DNA of 64,000 nt. Source: Andreprevotia chitinilytica DSM 18519. GTDB taxonomy: Bacteria; Pseudomonadota; Gammaproteobacteria; Burkholderiales; Chitinibacteraceae. The translations under genes and the position numbers were made by a program. Location: positions 124,001 to 188,000 of the forward strand of contig NZ_JONM01000003.1 in assembly GCF_000711875.1 (NCBI RefSeq), in the 5' to 3' direction. Under the pieces are notes generated by a model, which ran no database searches, was not told the origin of the DNA, and worked only from the letters and a program-made list of their open reading frames with translations. Position 1 is the first letter of the stretch. Every line of letters starts with the position of its first letter. Below, piece after piece: positions 34,324 through 43,408 of the stretch.

Positions 34324-35319
34324 GTGTTCGACAATAAAAGCATTCTGATCACTGGTGGCACAGGATCGTTCGGCAAGAAATTCATCAAGACTGTGCTGGA
34401 ACGTTATCAGCCGCGCCGTGTGATCGTTTTCTCGCGCGATGAACTCAAGCAATTTGAAATGCAGCAGGAATTCAACGCGCCGTGCATGCGTTACTTTCTG
34501 GGGGATGTGCGCGATGGCGACCGGTTGCGCCAGGCATTGCGTAACGTCGATTACGTCGTGCATGCGGCGGCGCTCAAGCAAGTACCGGCGGCGGAGTACA
34601 ACCCGACCGAATGTATCCGCACCAATGTCTGGGGCGCTGAAAACGTGATCAATGCCGCCATCGAGAATGGCGTGGAAAAAGTGATCGCCTTATCGACCGA
34701 CAAAGCCGCCAGCCCGATCAATCTGTACGGCGCGACCAAGCTGCTGTCCGACAAATTGTTCATCGCCGCCAACAATATCGCTGGCGGCCACAAGACCCGC
34801 TTCGCCGTGGTGCGTTACGGCAACGTCGTCGGCTCGCGTGGATCGGTAGTGCCGTTCTTTCGCAAACTGGTAGCCGATGGCTGTGATTCGTTGCCCATTA
34901 CCGACCCGCGCATGACGCGATTCTGGATCACCCTGCAACGAGGGGTTGATTTCGTCTTGAAGAACTTCGAGCGCATGCAAGGCGGTGAGTTGTTCGTGCC
35001 CAAGATTCCATCGGTGCGCATTACTGATCTGGCGACGGCAATGGCGCCGCAATTGAAGCAGCACGTTGTTGGCATTCGTCCAGGCGAAAAAGTGCATGAA
35101 TTGATGATCTCGCACGACGACAGCAACCACACCTTTGAATTCGCGGATCATTACGTCATTGCGCCGTCGATCAATTTTGTCGTTCAGCATGGTTACGACA
35201 GCAACGATGCCGGCGAGCAAGGAAAGCCGGTGGACGAGGGGTTCAATTACGCCTCCGATAACAATCCCTTGTTCCTGGATATCGCCGAATTGAAAGCGCT
35301 CGACCAGGCGACGCCCTGA
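34324..35319 (+). CDS. pseB: UDP-N-acetylglucosamine 4,6-dehydratase (inverting), PseB
   Basis: The 331-residue SDR enzyme has the NAD site ITGGTGSFGKKF, a catalytic region with STDKAASPINLYGATK and the PseB-type TRFWITLQRGVDFV. It performs C4 oxidation, 4,6-dehydration and C5 inversion of UDP-GlcNAc, the first step toward pseudaminic acid. GTG start at 34324 with GAGGA eight bases upstream. Its stop overlaps the pseC start (TGATG). First gene of a long overlapping operon ending just before fliC. Confidence 0.95.
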   Translation: MFDNKSILITGGTGSFGKKFIKTVLERYQPRRVIVFSRDELKQFEMQQEFNAPCMRYFLGDVRDGDRLRQALRNVDYVVHAAALKQVPAAEYNPTECIRTNVWGAENVINAAIENGVEKVIALSTDKAASPINLYGATKLLSDKLFIAANNIAGGHKTRFAVVRYGNVVGSRGSVVPFFRKLVADGCDSLPITDPRMTRFWITLQRGVDFVLKNFERMQGGELFVPKIPSVRITDLATAMAPQLKQHVVGIRPGEKVHELMISHDDSNHTFEFADHYVIAPSINFVVQHGYDSNDAGEQGKPVDEGFNYASDNNPLFLDIAELKALDQATP

Positions 35320-36497
35320 TGGCAGAACGGTTCATTCCCTACGGCCGGCAGGATATCGACGAGGATGATATTGCCGCTGTCGATGCGGTATTGCGCTCGG
35401 ACTGGCTGACGCAAGGCCCGGCAATCGAGCGCTTTGAAGCTGCGGTGGCCGCTGCCGCGAATGCCCGCTATGCCGTGGCCGTTTCCAGTGCCACGGCCGG
35501 GCTGCATATTGCCTGCCTCGCGCTGGGCATCGGCCCGGGCGACCGGGTCTGGACTGTGCCCAATACCTTTGTCGCCTCCGCCAATTGCGCGCGCTATTGC
35601 GGTGCAATGGTTGATTTTGTTGATATTGATCCGGCCACTTACAACCTCAGTATCAGCGCGCTGGCGGAAAAACTGGCAGTTGCGGAAAAAACCGGTGAAT
35701 TGCCCAAATTGCTGATCCCGGTGCATTTCGCCGGGCAAAGCTGCGATATGGCCGCCATTGCGCAACTGGCCGAACGGTATGGCTTTACGGTGCTGGAAGA
35801 CGCTGCCCACGCGGTTGGGGCGAGTTATGGCGGTGAACCAGTGGGCAATTGCCGCTATTCACGCGCCGCAGTGTTCAGTTTTCATCCGGTCAAGATTGTC
35901 ACCACCGGCGAGGGCGGTGTGGTGGTGACGCAGGATGAGGACGTTTATCGGCGCTTGCTGCTGCTGCGCAGCCACGGCATCACCCGTGATCCCGCACTCA
36001 TGCACGGCAAGCCCGACGGGGCATGGAGCTATGAGCAGGTCGAGCTGGGGTTTCACTACCGCATGACGGATCTGCAAGCAGCGCTGGGCGCAAGCCAGAT
36101 GAGCAAGCTGCCGCGTTTTGTCGCCAGGCGGCGAGCGCTGGTGGCGCGCTACAACGAATTGCTGGGCGGTAGCGGGCTGGTGTTGCCGGCCGTTCTGCCG
36201 CAGACCGAGCCATCCTGGCATCTTTACGTGGTGCAAACCCCTGATCCGGCACAGCGCCGCCCGTTGTTCGACGCCATGCGTGCCGCCGGCATCGGTGTCA
36301 ACGTGCATTACATTCCGGTGCATACCCAGCCTGATTTCCAGCATCTGGGGTTTCGGCCGGGCCAGTTTCCGGTGGCGGAGGCGTATTACAGCCGGGCGAT
36401 TTCCCTGCCCCTGCATACCCGCCTCGAAGATCATGATCTGGCGTTTGTGGCCGATAACCTGCTTAACCACTTATCCAACAATGCCTCGAAGGGATGA
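35319..36497 (+). CDS. pseC: PLP-dependent aminotransferase PseC (DegT family)
   Basis: The 392-residue protein has the DegT/DnrJ/EryC1/StrS fold: SATAGLHIACLALGIGPGDR for PLP phosphate contact, VLEDAAHAVGASYGG for the pyridine-ring aspartate, and the Schiff-base lysine in FSFHPVKIVTTGEGG. It converts the PseB 4-keto product into the 4-amino sugar using glutamate. Gene order pseB-pseC with a one-base overlap is the standard arrangement. Confidence 0.93.
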   Translation: MAERFIPYGRQDIDEDDIAAVDAVLRSDWLTQGPAIERFEAAVAAAANARYAVAVSSATAGLHIACLALGIGPGDRVWTVPNTFVASANCARYCGAMVDFVDIDPATYNLSISALAEKLAVAEKTGELPKLLIPVHFAGQSCDMAAIAQLAERYGFTVLEDAAHAVGASYGGEPVGNCRYSRAAVFSFHPVKIVTTGEGGVVVTQDEDVYRRLLLLRSHGITRDPALMHGKPDGAWSYEQVELGFHYRMTDLQAALGASQMSKLPRFVARRRALVARYNELLGGSGLVLPAVLPQTEPSWHLYVVQTPDPAQRRPLFDAMRAAGIGVNVHYIPVHTQPDFQHLGFRPGQFPVAEAYYSRAISLPLHTRLEDHDLAFVADNLLNHLSNNASKG

Positions 36498-36503
36498 TTT
36501 GTC

Positions 36504-37571
36504 ATGACAGTGCAGTTCGGTAATCGACTGGTTGGCGATGGTCAGCCTTGCTTTATCACTTACGAGGCTGGCCCGACACACGACAGCCTTGCCTCCGCCA
36601 AACGGCTGGTCAAACTGGCCGCCGAGGCCGGTGCCGATGCGGTCAAGTTCCAGATTTTCGATCCGGATCGGTTGTGCGCCGACAAGAAACAGACCTTCAG
36701 CTACGAGGTGCTGGTGGATCGCACCAACGGCAAAACCGAAGCTGTGGAAGAGTCGCTGTATGAACTGCTGTGCCGCCGCTGCCTGCAAGAGCAGGAGTGG
36801 CGCGAGCTGAAGCGCTATTGCGATTCGCTCGGGCTGGCGTTTTTCTCCACCGTGGCGTTTGACGAAGACATCTCGCTGCTGGTTGAGCTGGGGTGTGACT
36901 CGATCAAGATCGCCTCGGCGGACGTCAATCATTTCCCCTTGATCCGCAAGGCTGCGCGTACCGGCATGTGCATCCAGCTCGATACCGGCAGCGCCACGCT
37001 GGGCGAGGTCGAAGCGGCGGTGGACGTGATCCGGGGCGAAGGCAACGAGAACATCATCATCCATCAATGCCCGTCCGGTTACCCGGCCCGGCTGGAAAGC
37101 ATCAATCTCAACATCATCACCACGCTCAAGCGATTGTTTCCCTACCCGGTCGCGTTCTCGGACCATACGCCCGGTTGGGAGATGGACGTCGCCGCCTTGG
37201 CGCTGGGCGCCAACCTGCTGGAAAAAACCATTACCGAAGACCGGACTACCCGCAGCGTGGAGCACATCTTCTCGCTGGAGCCGCATGAGATGAACGGCTT
37301 CATCCGCACCATCCGCGATGTTGAAGTGGCGCTCGGCGGCGCTCGCCGCGTCATGCATGCCGAAGAGCTGGTCAAGCGGCAGCGTGTGCGCCGTAGCGTT
37401 TACCTGAAAGCGCCAGCGCAGGCCGGGCAACGTCTAGGCGATGTGGCAGTCGAGTTCCGCCGCCCCGGCCACGGTATCGGCCCGGATGTGTATGAAAAGC
37501 TGGTGGATATGAAGCTGCGCAGCAATCTCGATGCCGGCAGCTTGCTGAAGCTCGACGATCTGGCGCAATAA
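36504..37571 (+). CDS. Divergent NeuB-family nonulosonic acid synthase homologue
   Basis: The 355-residue protein has the NeuB TIM-barrel layout (ITYEAGPTHDSLASAKRL, EAGADAVKFQIFDPDRLC, STVAFDEDIS, HQCPSGYPA, FSDHTPGWEM) and a C-terminal antifreeze/SAF domain (KRQRVRRSVYLKAPAQAGQR). It differs from true synthases: the AEIG-x-NH opening is YEAGPTHD, and the second metal histidine of the EKHF/EKHLT motif is threonine (LEKTITEDRTT). The first metal histidine, in FSDHT, is kept. It starts seven bases after pseC. A second canonical NeuB-family gene lies at 39397, so this one may condense a different substrate or serve another role. Confidence 0.8.
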   Translation: MTVQFGNRLVGDGQPCFITYEAGPTHDSLASAKRLVKLAAEAGADAVKFQIFDPDRLCADKKQTFSYEVLVDRTNGKTEAVEESLYELLCRRCLQEQEWRELKRYCDSLGLAFFSTVAFDEDISLLVELGCDSIKIASADVNHFPLIRKAARTGMCIQLDTGSATLGEVEAAVDVIRGEGNENIIIHQCPSGYPARLESINLNIITTLKRLFPYPVAFSDHTPGWEMDVAALALGANLLEKTITEDRTTRSVEHIFSLEPHEMNGFIRTIRDVEVALGGARRVMHAEELVKRQRVRRSVYLKAPAQAGQRLGDVAVEFRRPGHGIGPDVYEKLVDMKLRSNLDAGSLLKLDDLAQ

Positions 37572-37598
37572 GCGCCCAGCGAAGAGATGAGTGGGCGT

Positions 37599-38291
37599 AT
37601 GAAGTGGATCGCGATCATCCCGGCGCGTGGCGGTTCCAAACGCCTGCCACGCAAGAACATCCTTGATTTCCAGGGCCGGCCCATGTTGGCCTATACCGTG
37701 GCTGCTGCACTGGAAACCGGGCTTTTCGAGCAAGTGATCGTATCCACCGAGGATGACGAGATCGCCGCAGTCGCCCATGCCGCGGGCGCGCAGGTGGATC
37801 GGCGTTCGCCCGATCTCGCCACCGACAAATCGACGGTGGCCGAGGTGTGCGCCGAACTGCTGCAGCGGGAAGCGCACGCCGGACGCCACTACGACGGGCT
37901 ATGTTGCTGCTACGCCACCGCACCTTTGCGCACCGCCGCCGACATCGCCGCCACCGTGGGGCTGATCCAGCCCGGCCAGTGCGAATTTGCCGTGGCTGTC
38001 ACCACCTTCAGTCACTACCCGCATCAGGCATTGCGCCAGGACGCGCAAGGTGGTCTGGCCCCCATGTGGCCGGAAGCAGCCGGCTTGCGCTCGGAAGTGA
38101 TCGGCACCCTGCTGGCCGGCAATGGCAGCACCTATGCCGTAACGGTGGAAGCTTTCCTGCGCGACCGGGATTTCTACGGGCCGGGCATGCGCGGCTATCG
38201 CATGCCGTTTCATCGCTCCATCGACATCGACACCCGTGAAGATTTCGAGCTCGCGTTGGCGGTGGCCAATCATGCTGGATTCAGGGCGTGA
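37599..38291 (+). CDS. pseF: CMP-nonulosonic acid cytidylyltransferase (PseF-like)
   Basis: The cytidylyltransferase of about 230 residues has the P-loop-like AIIPARGGSKRLPRKNI, STEDDEIAAVA and TDKSTVAEV. It closes with HRSIDIDTREDFELA, where the aspartates bind magnesium. It activates the nine-carbon sugar acid as a CMP derivative, the donor for glycosyl transfer. Two in-frame ATG codons, 37587 and 37599, are possible; the later one gives the family N-terminus MKWIAIIPARGG and better spacing. The stop overlaps pseG by GTGA. Confidence 0.9.
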   Translation: MKWIAIIPARGGSKRLPRKNILDFQGRPMLAYTVAAALETGLFEQVIVSTEDDEIAAVAHAAGAQVDRRSPDLATDKSTVAEVCAELLQREAHAGRHYDGLCCCYATAPLRTAADIAATVGLIQPGQCEFAVAVTTFSHYPHQALRQDAQGGLAPMWPEAAGLRSEVIGTLLAGNGSTYAVTVEAFLRDRDFYGPGMRGYRMPFHRSIDIDTREDFELALAVANHAGFRA

Positions 38292-39400
38292 ATATCGTCT
38301 TTCGCGCCGATAGCGGGCTCAGCGTCGGCAGCGGGCACCTCGTGCGTTGCCTGACATTGGCGCAACGATTCAAGGCGCGTGGCGCGACGATCCGTTTCAT
38401 CGGTCGCGATTTGCCCGGTGCGCAGCATGCACTGGTAGAACAAGCCGGCTTTGGGTTTGATCTGCTGTCGCAGGAGCAAGGTGATGCCGAGGCATGCGGC
38501 GCCTTGCTGGCGAACGACCGGATCGATGTGTTGATCGTGGACAACTACGCACTGGATGCTGACTGGGAACAGCGATTTCGCGGCCGGGTCGGCTGTCTGG
38601 CCGTGATCGACGATATGGCGAATCGCCGCCACGACTGTGATGTGCTGATTGACCAGAATTTCCATGTGGATGCCGCTGCGCGCTATGCCGGCTTGTTGCC
38701 GGACGACGCCCAGACCTTGTTCGGCCCGCACTATGCCTTGCTTAGGCCGGAATTCGCCGCAGCAAGAGCGACGACCGCGCCGCGCCAAGGCAAGCTGGAG
38801 CGCGTGGTGGTGTTCTATACCGGCGGCGATGATCAGGGCGAGACCATGAAAGCGCTGGCTGGGCTGGCGGCTTGGCGTTCCTCGTTTGCAACCGCCTCGC
38901 TAGCGGTCGATACCGTGGTCGGCGCCGCGCATCCACAGCGTAGCGATGTAGAGGAATTCTGCCGCCGCTACGGTTGGCGTTGCCATTGTCAGATCGACTA
39001 CATGGCCCGGCTGATGGCGCAAGCTGATCTGGTGCTTGGCGCGGGCAGCTCGGCCAGCTGGGAGCGCTGTGCGGTTGGTGCGCCGGCCTTGGTGACCATC
39101 CTGAGTGACAACCAGGCGGAGCTGACCGCCGCATTGGCGGAGCAGGGTGCGATCCGATCATTGGGTTGGGCGCATACCTTGCGCAGCGACGACTACGCTG
39201 AAGCATTGGCCGCACTGAACGAGCAGGCGCTGACGGCGATGTCCGAACGGGCCTGGTCGCTGGTTGACGGCAACGGCAGCGAACGGGTTTGTCAGGCACT
39301 GACGGATCGATTGAATTTATCTTCTCTCTCGCTGGCGGGAGAGGAGGGAGCCTTTGCAGCGCCTACCAAGGCCGCAAAAAATACGGAGACAGGGGTATGA
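38288..39400 (+). CDS. pseG: UDP-2,4-diacetamido-2,4,6-trideoxy-altropyranose hydrolase PseG
   Basis: The 370-residue GT-B-fold hydrolase has the N-terminal catalytic patch IVFRADSGLSVGSGHLVRCL, with the histidine of GSGHLVRC as likely base, and the donor-side LVLGAGSSASWERCAVGAP. It removes UDP before condensation with phosphoenolpyruvate, so its presence points to a pseudaminic-type route. The GTG start overlaps pseF. The last 30 residues (from LSSLSLAGEEG) are not family sequence but translate a dispersed GC-rich hairpin repeat, so the gene's end was probably extended by a repeat insertion. Confidence 0.9.
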   Translation: MNIVFRADSGLSVGSGHLVRCLTLAQRFKARGATIRFIGRDLPGAQHALVEQAGFGFDLLSQEQGDAEACGALLANDRIDVLIVDNYALDADWEQRFRGRVGCLAVIDDMANRRHDCDVLIDQNFHVDAAARYAGLLPDDAQTLFGPHYALLRPEFAAARATTAPRQGKLERVVVFYTGGDDQGETMKALAGLAAWRSSFATASLAVDTVVGAAHPQRSDVEEFCRRYGWRCHCQIDYMARLMAQADLVLGAGSSASWERCAVGAPALVTILSDNQAELTAALAEQGAIRSLGWAHTLRSDDYAEALAALNEQALTAMSERAWSLVDGNGSERVCQALTDRLNLSSLSLAGEEGAFAAPTKAAKNTETGV

Positions 39401-40458
39401 AGCCCGGCAGCTTTTACATTGGGGACCGCGAGATCGGGCCGGATTCGGCCCCGTACTGCATTGCGGAAGTCGGCATCAACCACAACGGCGACTTTGCGCT
39501 GGCAAAGCGCATGATCGATGCCGCCAAGGTGGCCGGGGCTGATGCGGTCAAATTCCAGACCTTCAAGGCCACGGAGTTTTGTGGCGACCCGAACCAGACC
39601 TTTACGTACCAATCGCAGGGCAAGCCGGTTACCGAGTCGATGCTGACCATGTTTCAGCGCTACGAATTCGCGCCGGAACAATGGGACGAAGTCAAAGCCT
39701 ATTGCGGCCAGGTTGGCTTGACCTTCTTTTCCACCCCGCAGAACCGGTCCGATCTGGATGTGTTGCTCAAGGTGGGCGTGCCGGCTGTGAAGGTCGGTTC
39801 GGACGACTTTACCAATCTGCCCTTGCTGCGCAGCTACGCCGAAACCGGCCTGCCGCTGATCCTCTCTTGCGGCATGAGCGATCTGGCCGATGTGCAGATG
39901 GCACTGGAAGCCACCGGCTGGTTCACCGGCTACCCGGTGGCCTTGCTGTTGTGTACCTCGCAATACCCCACGCCGCCGCAAGACGTGAACGCCCGCAAGA
40001 TCACTACGTTGCAGCAGGCTTTCCCCGGACTGCTGGTCGGCTTTTCCGATCACTCGCAAGGGCCGTTGGCCGCTGCCGTGGCGACCGCACTGGGCGCCAA
40101 GATTTTCGAGAAACATTTCACGCTGGATCATGACTTGCCCGGGCCGGATCACTGGTTCTCGGAAGAGCCGGCCGGCTTGGCAGAGTGGATCAACACCATT
40201 CATCAGGCCCATGCCTTACGTGGCTCGCCGCATGTACGGCCGACCACGGCCGAACTCGACATGCGCGTGCTGGCCCGCCGCAGCGTGGTGGCGTTACGCG
40301 ATATCGCTGCGGGGGAGCTGCTTGATGCGAGCAACGTCGGGCTGCGCCGGCCGGGCGGTGGCCTGCCGCCAGTGATGATCGATCAGGTGCTCGGGCTGAC
40401 CGCCACCCGCGCCATTTCACGCGGCGAAAAACTGGCGTTGGGGGACATGCGCGCATGA
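39397..40458 (+). CDS. neuB: Canonical NeuB-family nonulosonic acid synthase
   Basis: The 353-residue enzyme has AEVGINHNGDFALAKRMID, AGADAVKFQTFKA, FSTPQN, the phosphate-site LCTSQYPTP, and both metal histidines (FSDHSQG and EKHFTLDHD). A C-terminal SAF domain follows (RRSVVALRDIAAGELL). It condenses a 2,4-diacetamido or N-acyl hexose with PEP to a nonulosonic acid. The GINHNGD opening is closer to NeuB/LegI than to the GNHN form of typical PseI, so the exact product is uncertain. It starts at 39397 with GGAGACAGGGG upstream; ATGA overlap with pseG; the next gene overlaps in the same way. Confidence 0.9.
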   Translation: MKPGSFYIGDREIGPDSAPYCIAEVGINHNGDFALAKRMIDAAKVAGADAVKFQTFKATEFCGDPNQTFTYQSQGKPVTESMLTMFQRYEFAPEQWDEVKAYCGQVGLTFFSTPQNRSDLDVLLKVGVPAVKVGSDDFTNLPLLRSYAETGLPLILSCGMSDLADVQMALEATGWFTGYPVALLLCTSQYPTPPQDVNARKITTLQQAFPGLLVGFSDHSQGPLAAAVATALGAKIFEKHFTLDHDLPGPDHWFSEEPAGLAEWINTIHQAHALRGSPHVRPTTAELDMRVLARRSVVALRDIAAGELLDASNVGLRRPGGGLPPVMIDQVLGLTATRAISRGEKLALGDMRA

Positions 40459-40934
40459 ACGGCGAACCCGACAAGGACAAGCTGCAGGCTTGGTTCACCC
40501 ACCTGACCACCTTTCAGCCGAACCGTTTTCATCCCTTGGTCTGGATCGTGGGCGAGCCGCAAATCGGCGAGGGCGTTTACATCGGCGGTTTGTCGGAGGT
40601 GAACGCCAAGGGGGCCAACGTGGTGATCGGCGATCACTGCGATATCGCCTCGTTTGTGTCGATCAATTGTGCCGATTCGCACCGCAAATGCATCGGCCTG
40701 GCCGATGACGTCGATCGGCACGACATCGTGCTGGAAGACCATGTGTTCGTCGGCTCGCATTCGGTCATCAAGGGCGGGGCATACATTGGCCACCATACGG
40801 TGGTGGCGGCTGGCACCATCGTCGGGGCCGGGCGTGTTCCGCCCTATTCGCTGGTGGTGGGCAACCCGATGGTGGTCAAGCCCGGCTATTACCTCGACCG
40901 CATCCCGCCGTCATCTCCCGGCCAGGAACCATGA
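40455..40934 (+). CDS. Hexapeptide-repeat sugar acyltransferase
   Basis: The 159-residue protein is a left-handed beta-helix: PQIGEGVYIGGLSEV, VVIGDHCDIAS, IVLEDHVFVGSHSVI, AYIGHHTVVAAGTIVGAG, then a VVGNPMVVK tail. It resembles the acetyltransferases that modify amino sugars in surface-glycan operons. The operon contains no GNAT-fold PseH, so this gene could supply the 4-N-acetylation between PseC and PseG, or it may modify the finished sugar with the aminotransferase that follows. It overlaps both neighbours by four bases (ATGA). Confidence 0.8.
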   Translation: MNGEPDKDKLQAWFTHLTTFQPNRFHPLVWIVGEPQIGEGVYIGGLSEVNAKGANVVIGDHCDIASFVSINCADSHRKCIGLADDVDRHDIVLEDHVFVGSHSVIKGGAYIGHHTVVAAGTIVGAGRVPPYSLVVGNPMVVKPGYYLDRIPPSSPGQEP

Positions 40935-41950
40935 TCCCGCACAACTTGCCGATGCTCGGGCCGGATGAGCAATCCGCCACTGCTCGTGTGCTTGCTAGCG
41001 GCTGGGTCGCGCAAGGGCCGGAGGTGGACGCCTTCGAGCAGGGTTTGTGTCGCTTCCTTGGCTTGCCGGAAGGGCACGCGGTGGTCGTCTCCAGCGGCTC
41101 GGCCGCGCTCTATCTGGCCTTGTGGGCCTTGGGCGGACAGGGGAGGCGAGTGGGGTTGCCGGTCTATGCCTGCGCCGCCCTGCGCAATGCCGTCGGCCTG
41201 GTTGGCGGCACGCCGGTGTATCTGGATTGTGCTGACGGCAGCCCGAACCTTGATGTGGCCTTGGCGGATCGCGCCGGGCTCGACATCCTGATTGCCCCTT
41301 CCATGTACGGGCTGCCGGTGCCCGTGCGCCAACAGCGCGGCTACGCCGTGGTGGAAGACGTGGCCCAGTCGCTGGGCGCGGCGGTCAGCGGCGAGCGTAT
41401 CGGCATACGTGGCGAGGTCGGCATTTGTTCGTTCTATGCGACTAAGCTGATGACCACTGGTGGCCAAGGCGGCGCAGTCGTCAGCCGCGACCGGACGCTG
41501 ATCGATGCCGTGCGCGATTACCGGCAGTTCGACTGCCGGCCAGACCGCGAGCTGCGGTTCAATTTCCAGATGACCGATTTGCAGGCTGCTGTCGGCAGGG
41601 TGCAGCTGGAGCGCCTGCCGGATTTCATCCTGCGCCGCGAACAACTGTTCTCGATCTATCAACGAGCAGGTCTCGATCTGCTGGACGACCCACAGACCGA
41701 GCCGGTCCGCTATCGCGCTGTCTTGCGCACCGTAGTGGCGGACAAAGTGATCGCCGCGCTGGCGGAGGCCGGCGTGCGCGCCATTGTGCCGGTAGAGCGC
41801 TGGGAGCTGCTGGATGATGCGGCGCGCTACCCGGTGGCGGCGGCGTTGACCGGGCAGACCGTATCATTGCCGCTCTATCCATCGCTTGCCGATGCCGATG
41901 CCGTGCGCATCGCCGCCATCGTCAAGGCCGCCATCAAGGAAGCCGCATGA
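40931..41950 (+). CDS. Second DegT/DnrJ-family sugar aminotransferase
   Basis: The 339-residue protein has the PLP phosphate contact VVSSGSAALYLALWALGG, the ring aspartate in VVEDVAQSLGAA and the Schiff-base lysine in FYATKLMTTGGQGG. It is shorter than PseC by about 50 residues. Its place after an acyltransferase suggests that the two make an N-acyl amino sugar, distinct from the PseBC product, as part of the same glycan. No matching dehydratase is adjacent, so the keto-sugar substrate must come from PseB or from elsewhere. Confidence 0.88.
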   Translation: MIPHNLPMLGPDEQSATARVLASGWVAQGPEVDAFEQGLCRFLGLPEGHAVVVSSGSAALYLALWALGGQGRRVGLPVYACAALRNAVGLVGGTPVYLDCADGSPNLDVALADRAGLDILIAPSMYGLPVPVRQQRGYAVVEDVAQSLGAAVSGERIGIRGEVGICSFYATKLMTTGGQGGAVVSRDRTLIDAVRDYRQFDCRPDRELRFNFQMTDLQAAVGRVQLERLPDFILRREQLFSIYQRAGLDLLDDPQTEPVRYRAVLRTVVADKVIAALAEAGVRAIVPVERWELLDDAARYPVAAALTGQTVSLPLYPSLADADAVRIAAIVKAAIKEAA

Positions 41951-42660
41951 TCCTGACCGCGCACCAACCGGTTTATCTGCCTTGGCTCGGTCTGTTTCAC
42001 AAGATCGCCCTGGCCGAGCGATTCTGCGTGTTCGATATCGCGCAATATCAGACCAAGGACTTCAACAATCGCAACAAGATCAAGACCAATGCCGGGCCGC
42101 TCTGGTTGTCGGTGCCGGTTGAATCGAAGGATCACTTCGAGAAAAAGCTGAGCGATATCAAGATTATCAACAATGGCTGGAATCGCAAGCACTTCAAATC
42201 CATCGATATGGCCTACCGCAAGGCGCCTTTTTATCAGGACTATATTCACCAGCTCGAAGCGTTGTTGCTGGGTAAAACCTATGAACGGCTGGCCGAATTG
42301 AATTTTGCCACGCTGGATTTCGGTCTGAAGGCGCTCGGCATCAGCGTACCGATCGATATTGCCAGCGAGCATGACTTCCAGGGCTATAAATCCGATCTGG
42401 TGCTCGATATGTGCAAGCAGCTTGGCGCGACAACGTATATCTTTGGCGCACAGGGAAGAAATTACGCGGATGTGGATGGTTTTCTGCAGGCAGGCATCAC
42501 GCCGCATTTCCAAGATTATCAACACCCGGTTTACCCGCAGTTGCATGGTGAATTCGAGCCGTATATGTCGATTATTGATTTGTTGTTCAACGTCGGGCCC
42601 GATAGCTTCAATGTATTGATGCGCGGCAATGTTACCCAAGCGGCGGATGCCGCGCGGTAA
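41947..42660 (+). CDS. WbqC-like family protein
   Basis: The 237-residue protein starts with the WbqC signature LTAHQPVYLPWLGLFHKIAL, followed by DIAQYQTKDFNNRNKI and the C-terminal HPVYPQLHGEF. WbqC-family proteins occur in O-antigen and flagellin-glycan clusters; their biochemical role is not established, and an amidotransferase or N-acyl-transfer function has only been proposed. ATGA overlap with the aminotransferase. Local GC is a little lower than in the preceding genes. Confidence 0.88.
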   Translation: MILTAHQPVYLPWLGLFHKIALAERFCVFDIAQYQTKDFNNRNKIKTNAGPLWLSVPVESKDHFEKKLSDIKIINNGWNRKHFKSIDMAYRKAPFYQDYIHQLEALLLGKTYERLAELNFATLDFGLKALGISVPIDIASEHDFQGYKSDLVLDMCKQLGATTYIFGAQGRNYADVDGFLQAGITPHFQDYQHPVYPQLHGEFEPYMSIIDLLFNVGPDSFNVLMRGNVTQAADAAR

Positions 42661-42698
42661 TCTCTTTATTTCAAGTAAATACAAGCAAAGGAGCGCCC

Positions 42699-43382
42699 AT
42701 GGTTTTCGACCAATCGCCTTGCCCCACGGATAAAAAGCTGGCTAATTTTTCCAAATACGTGCGGCGGCAGACCATCGCCCGTTTCCTGGCGCACTACGAA
42801 ATCTACAAACGCATCGTCAATGTCAAAGGTTCGGTGGTCGAATGCGGCGTTCACCACGGTGGCGGCCTGATGACCTGGGCCAAGCTCTCCAGCACACTGG
42901 AACCCTACAACTACCACCGCAAGATCATCGGCTTTGATACGTTTACCGGCTTCCCCGATGTCGATCCGGTCGATCAGCGTCGCCCCGAGGTGCAGGCCGG
43001 CATGTTCCGCGAAGACTACGACACGCTGACCGAGCTGAATGAGTGCATCAAGGAATACGACGAAAACCGCTTTATCAGCCAGATCCAGAAAATCGAATTG
43101 ATCGCGGGTGATGCCAACGAAACCATTCCGCGTTACGTGGAAGAAAACAAACACCTGCTGGTGTCGCTGCTGTATCTGGATTTCGATATTTACCAGCCCA
43201 CGGCCACCGCATTGCAAACCCTGCTGCCACGGATGCCCAAAGGCGCGATCATTGCCTTTGACGAGGCTGCCAACATGAATTGGCCGGGCGAAACCGTAGC
43301 CTTGCTGGAAAACTTCGAGATCAACAAACATCCGCTCGAATGCTTCCCGTTCGAGCCGAATATCTCCTTCATCCAACTGTAA
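42699..43382 (+). CDS. TylF/MycF-family O-methyltransferase
   Basis: The 227-residue protein has the motif VVECGVHHGGGLMTWAKLS for S-adenosylmethionine binding, FDTFTGFPDVD, and the metal-binding acidic stretch LLYLDFDIYQPT, as in macrocin O-methyltransferase TylF. These enzymes methylate sugar hydroxyls with magnesium. AAAGGAG lies just before the ATG, and a 38-base gap separates it from WbqC, so it may be translated independently. A methylated sugar in the flagellar glycan is the likely result. Confidence 0.87.
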   Translation: MVFDQSPCPTDKKLANFSKYVRRQTIARFLAHYEIYKRIVNVKGSVVECGVHHGGGLMTWAKLSSTLEPYNYHRKIIGFDTFTGFPDVDPVDQRRPEVQAGMFREDYDTLTELNECIKEYDENRFISQIQKIELIAGDANETIPRYVEENKHLLVSLLYLDFDIYQPTATALQTLLPRMPKGAIIAFDEAANMNWPGETVALLENFEINKHPLECFPFEPNISFIQL

Positions 43383-43408
43383 ACCAGCGCGGTATCGTCA
43401 ATCCGAAC

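Noticed and set aside
34324-40458. Legionaminic-acid pathway as the meaning of the operon
   Set aside because: The dehydratase is of the inverting PseB class and PseG is present; no LegB, LegC or NeuC/LegG-type hydrolysing epimerase was seen. The NeuB-like opening of the second synthase alone is not enough.
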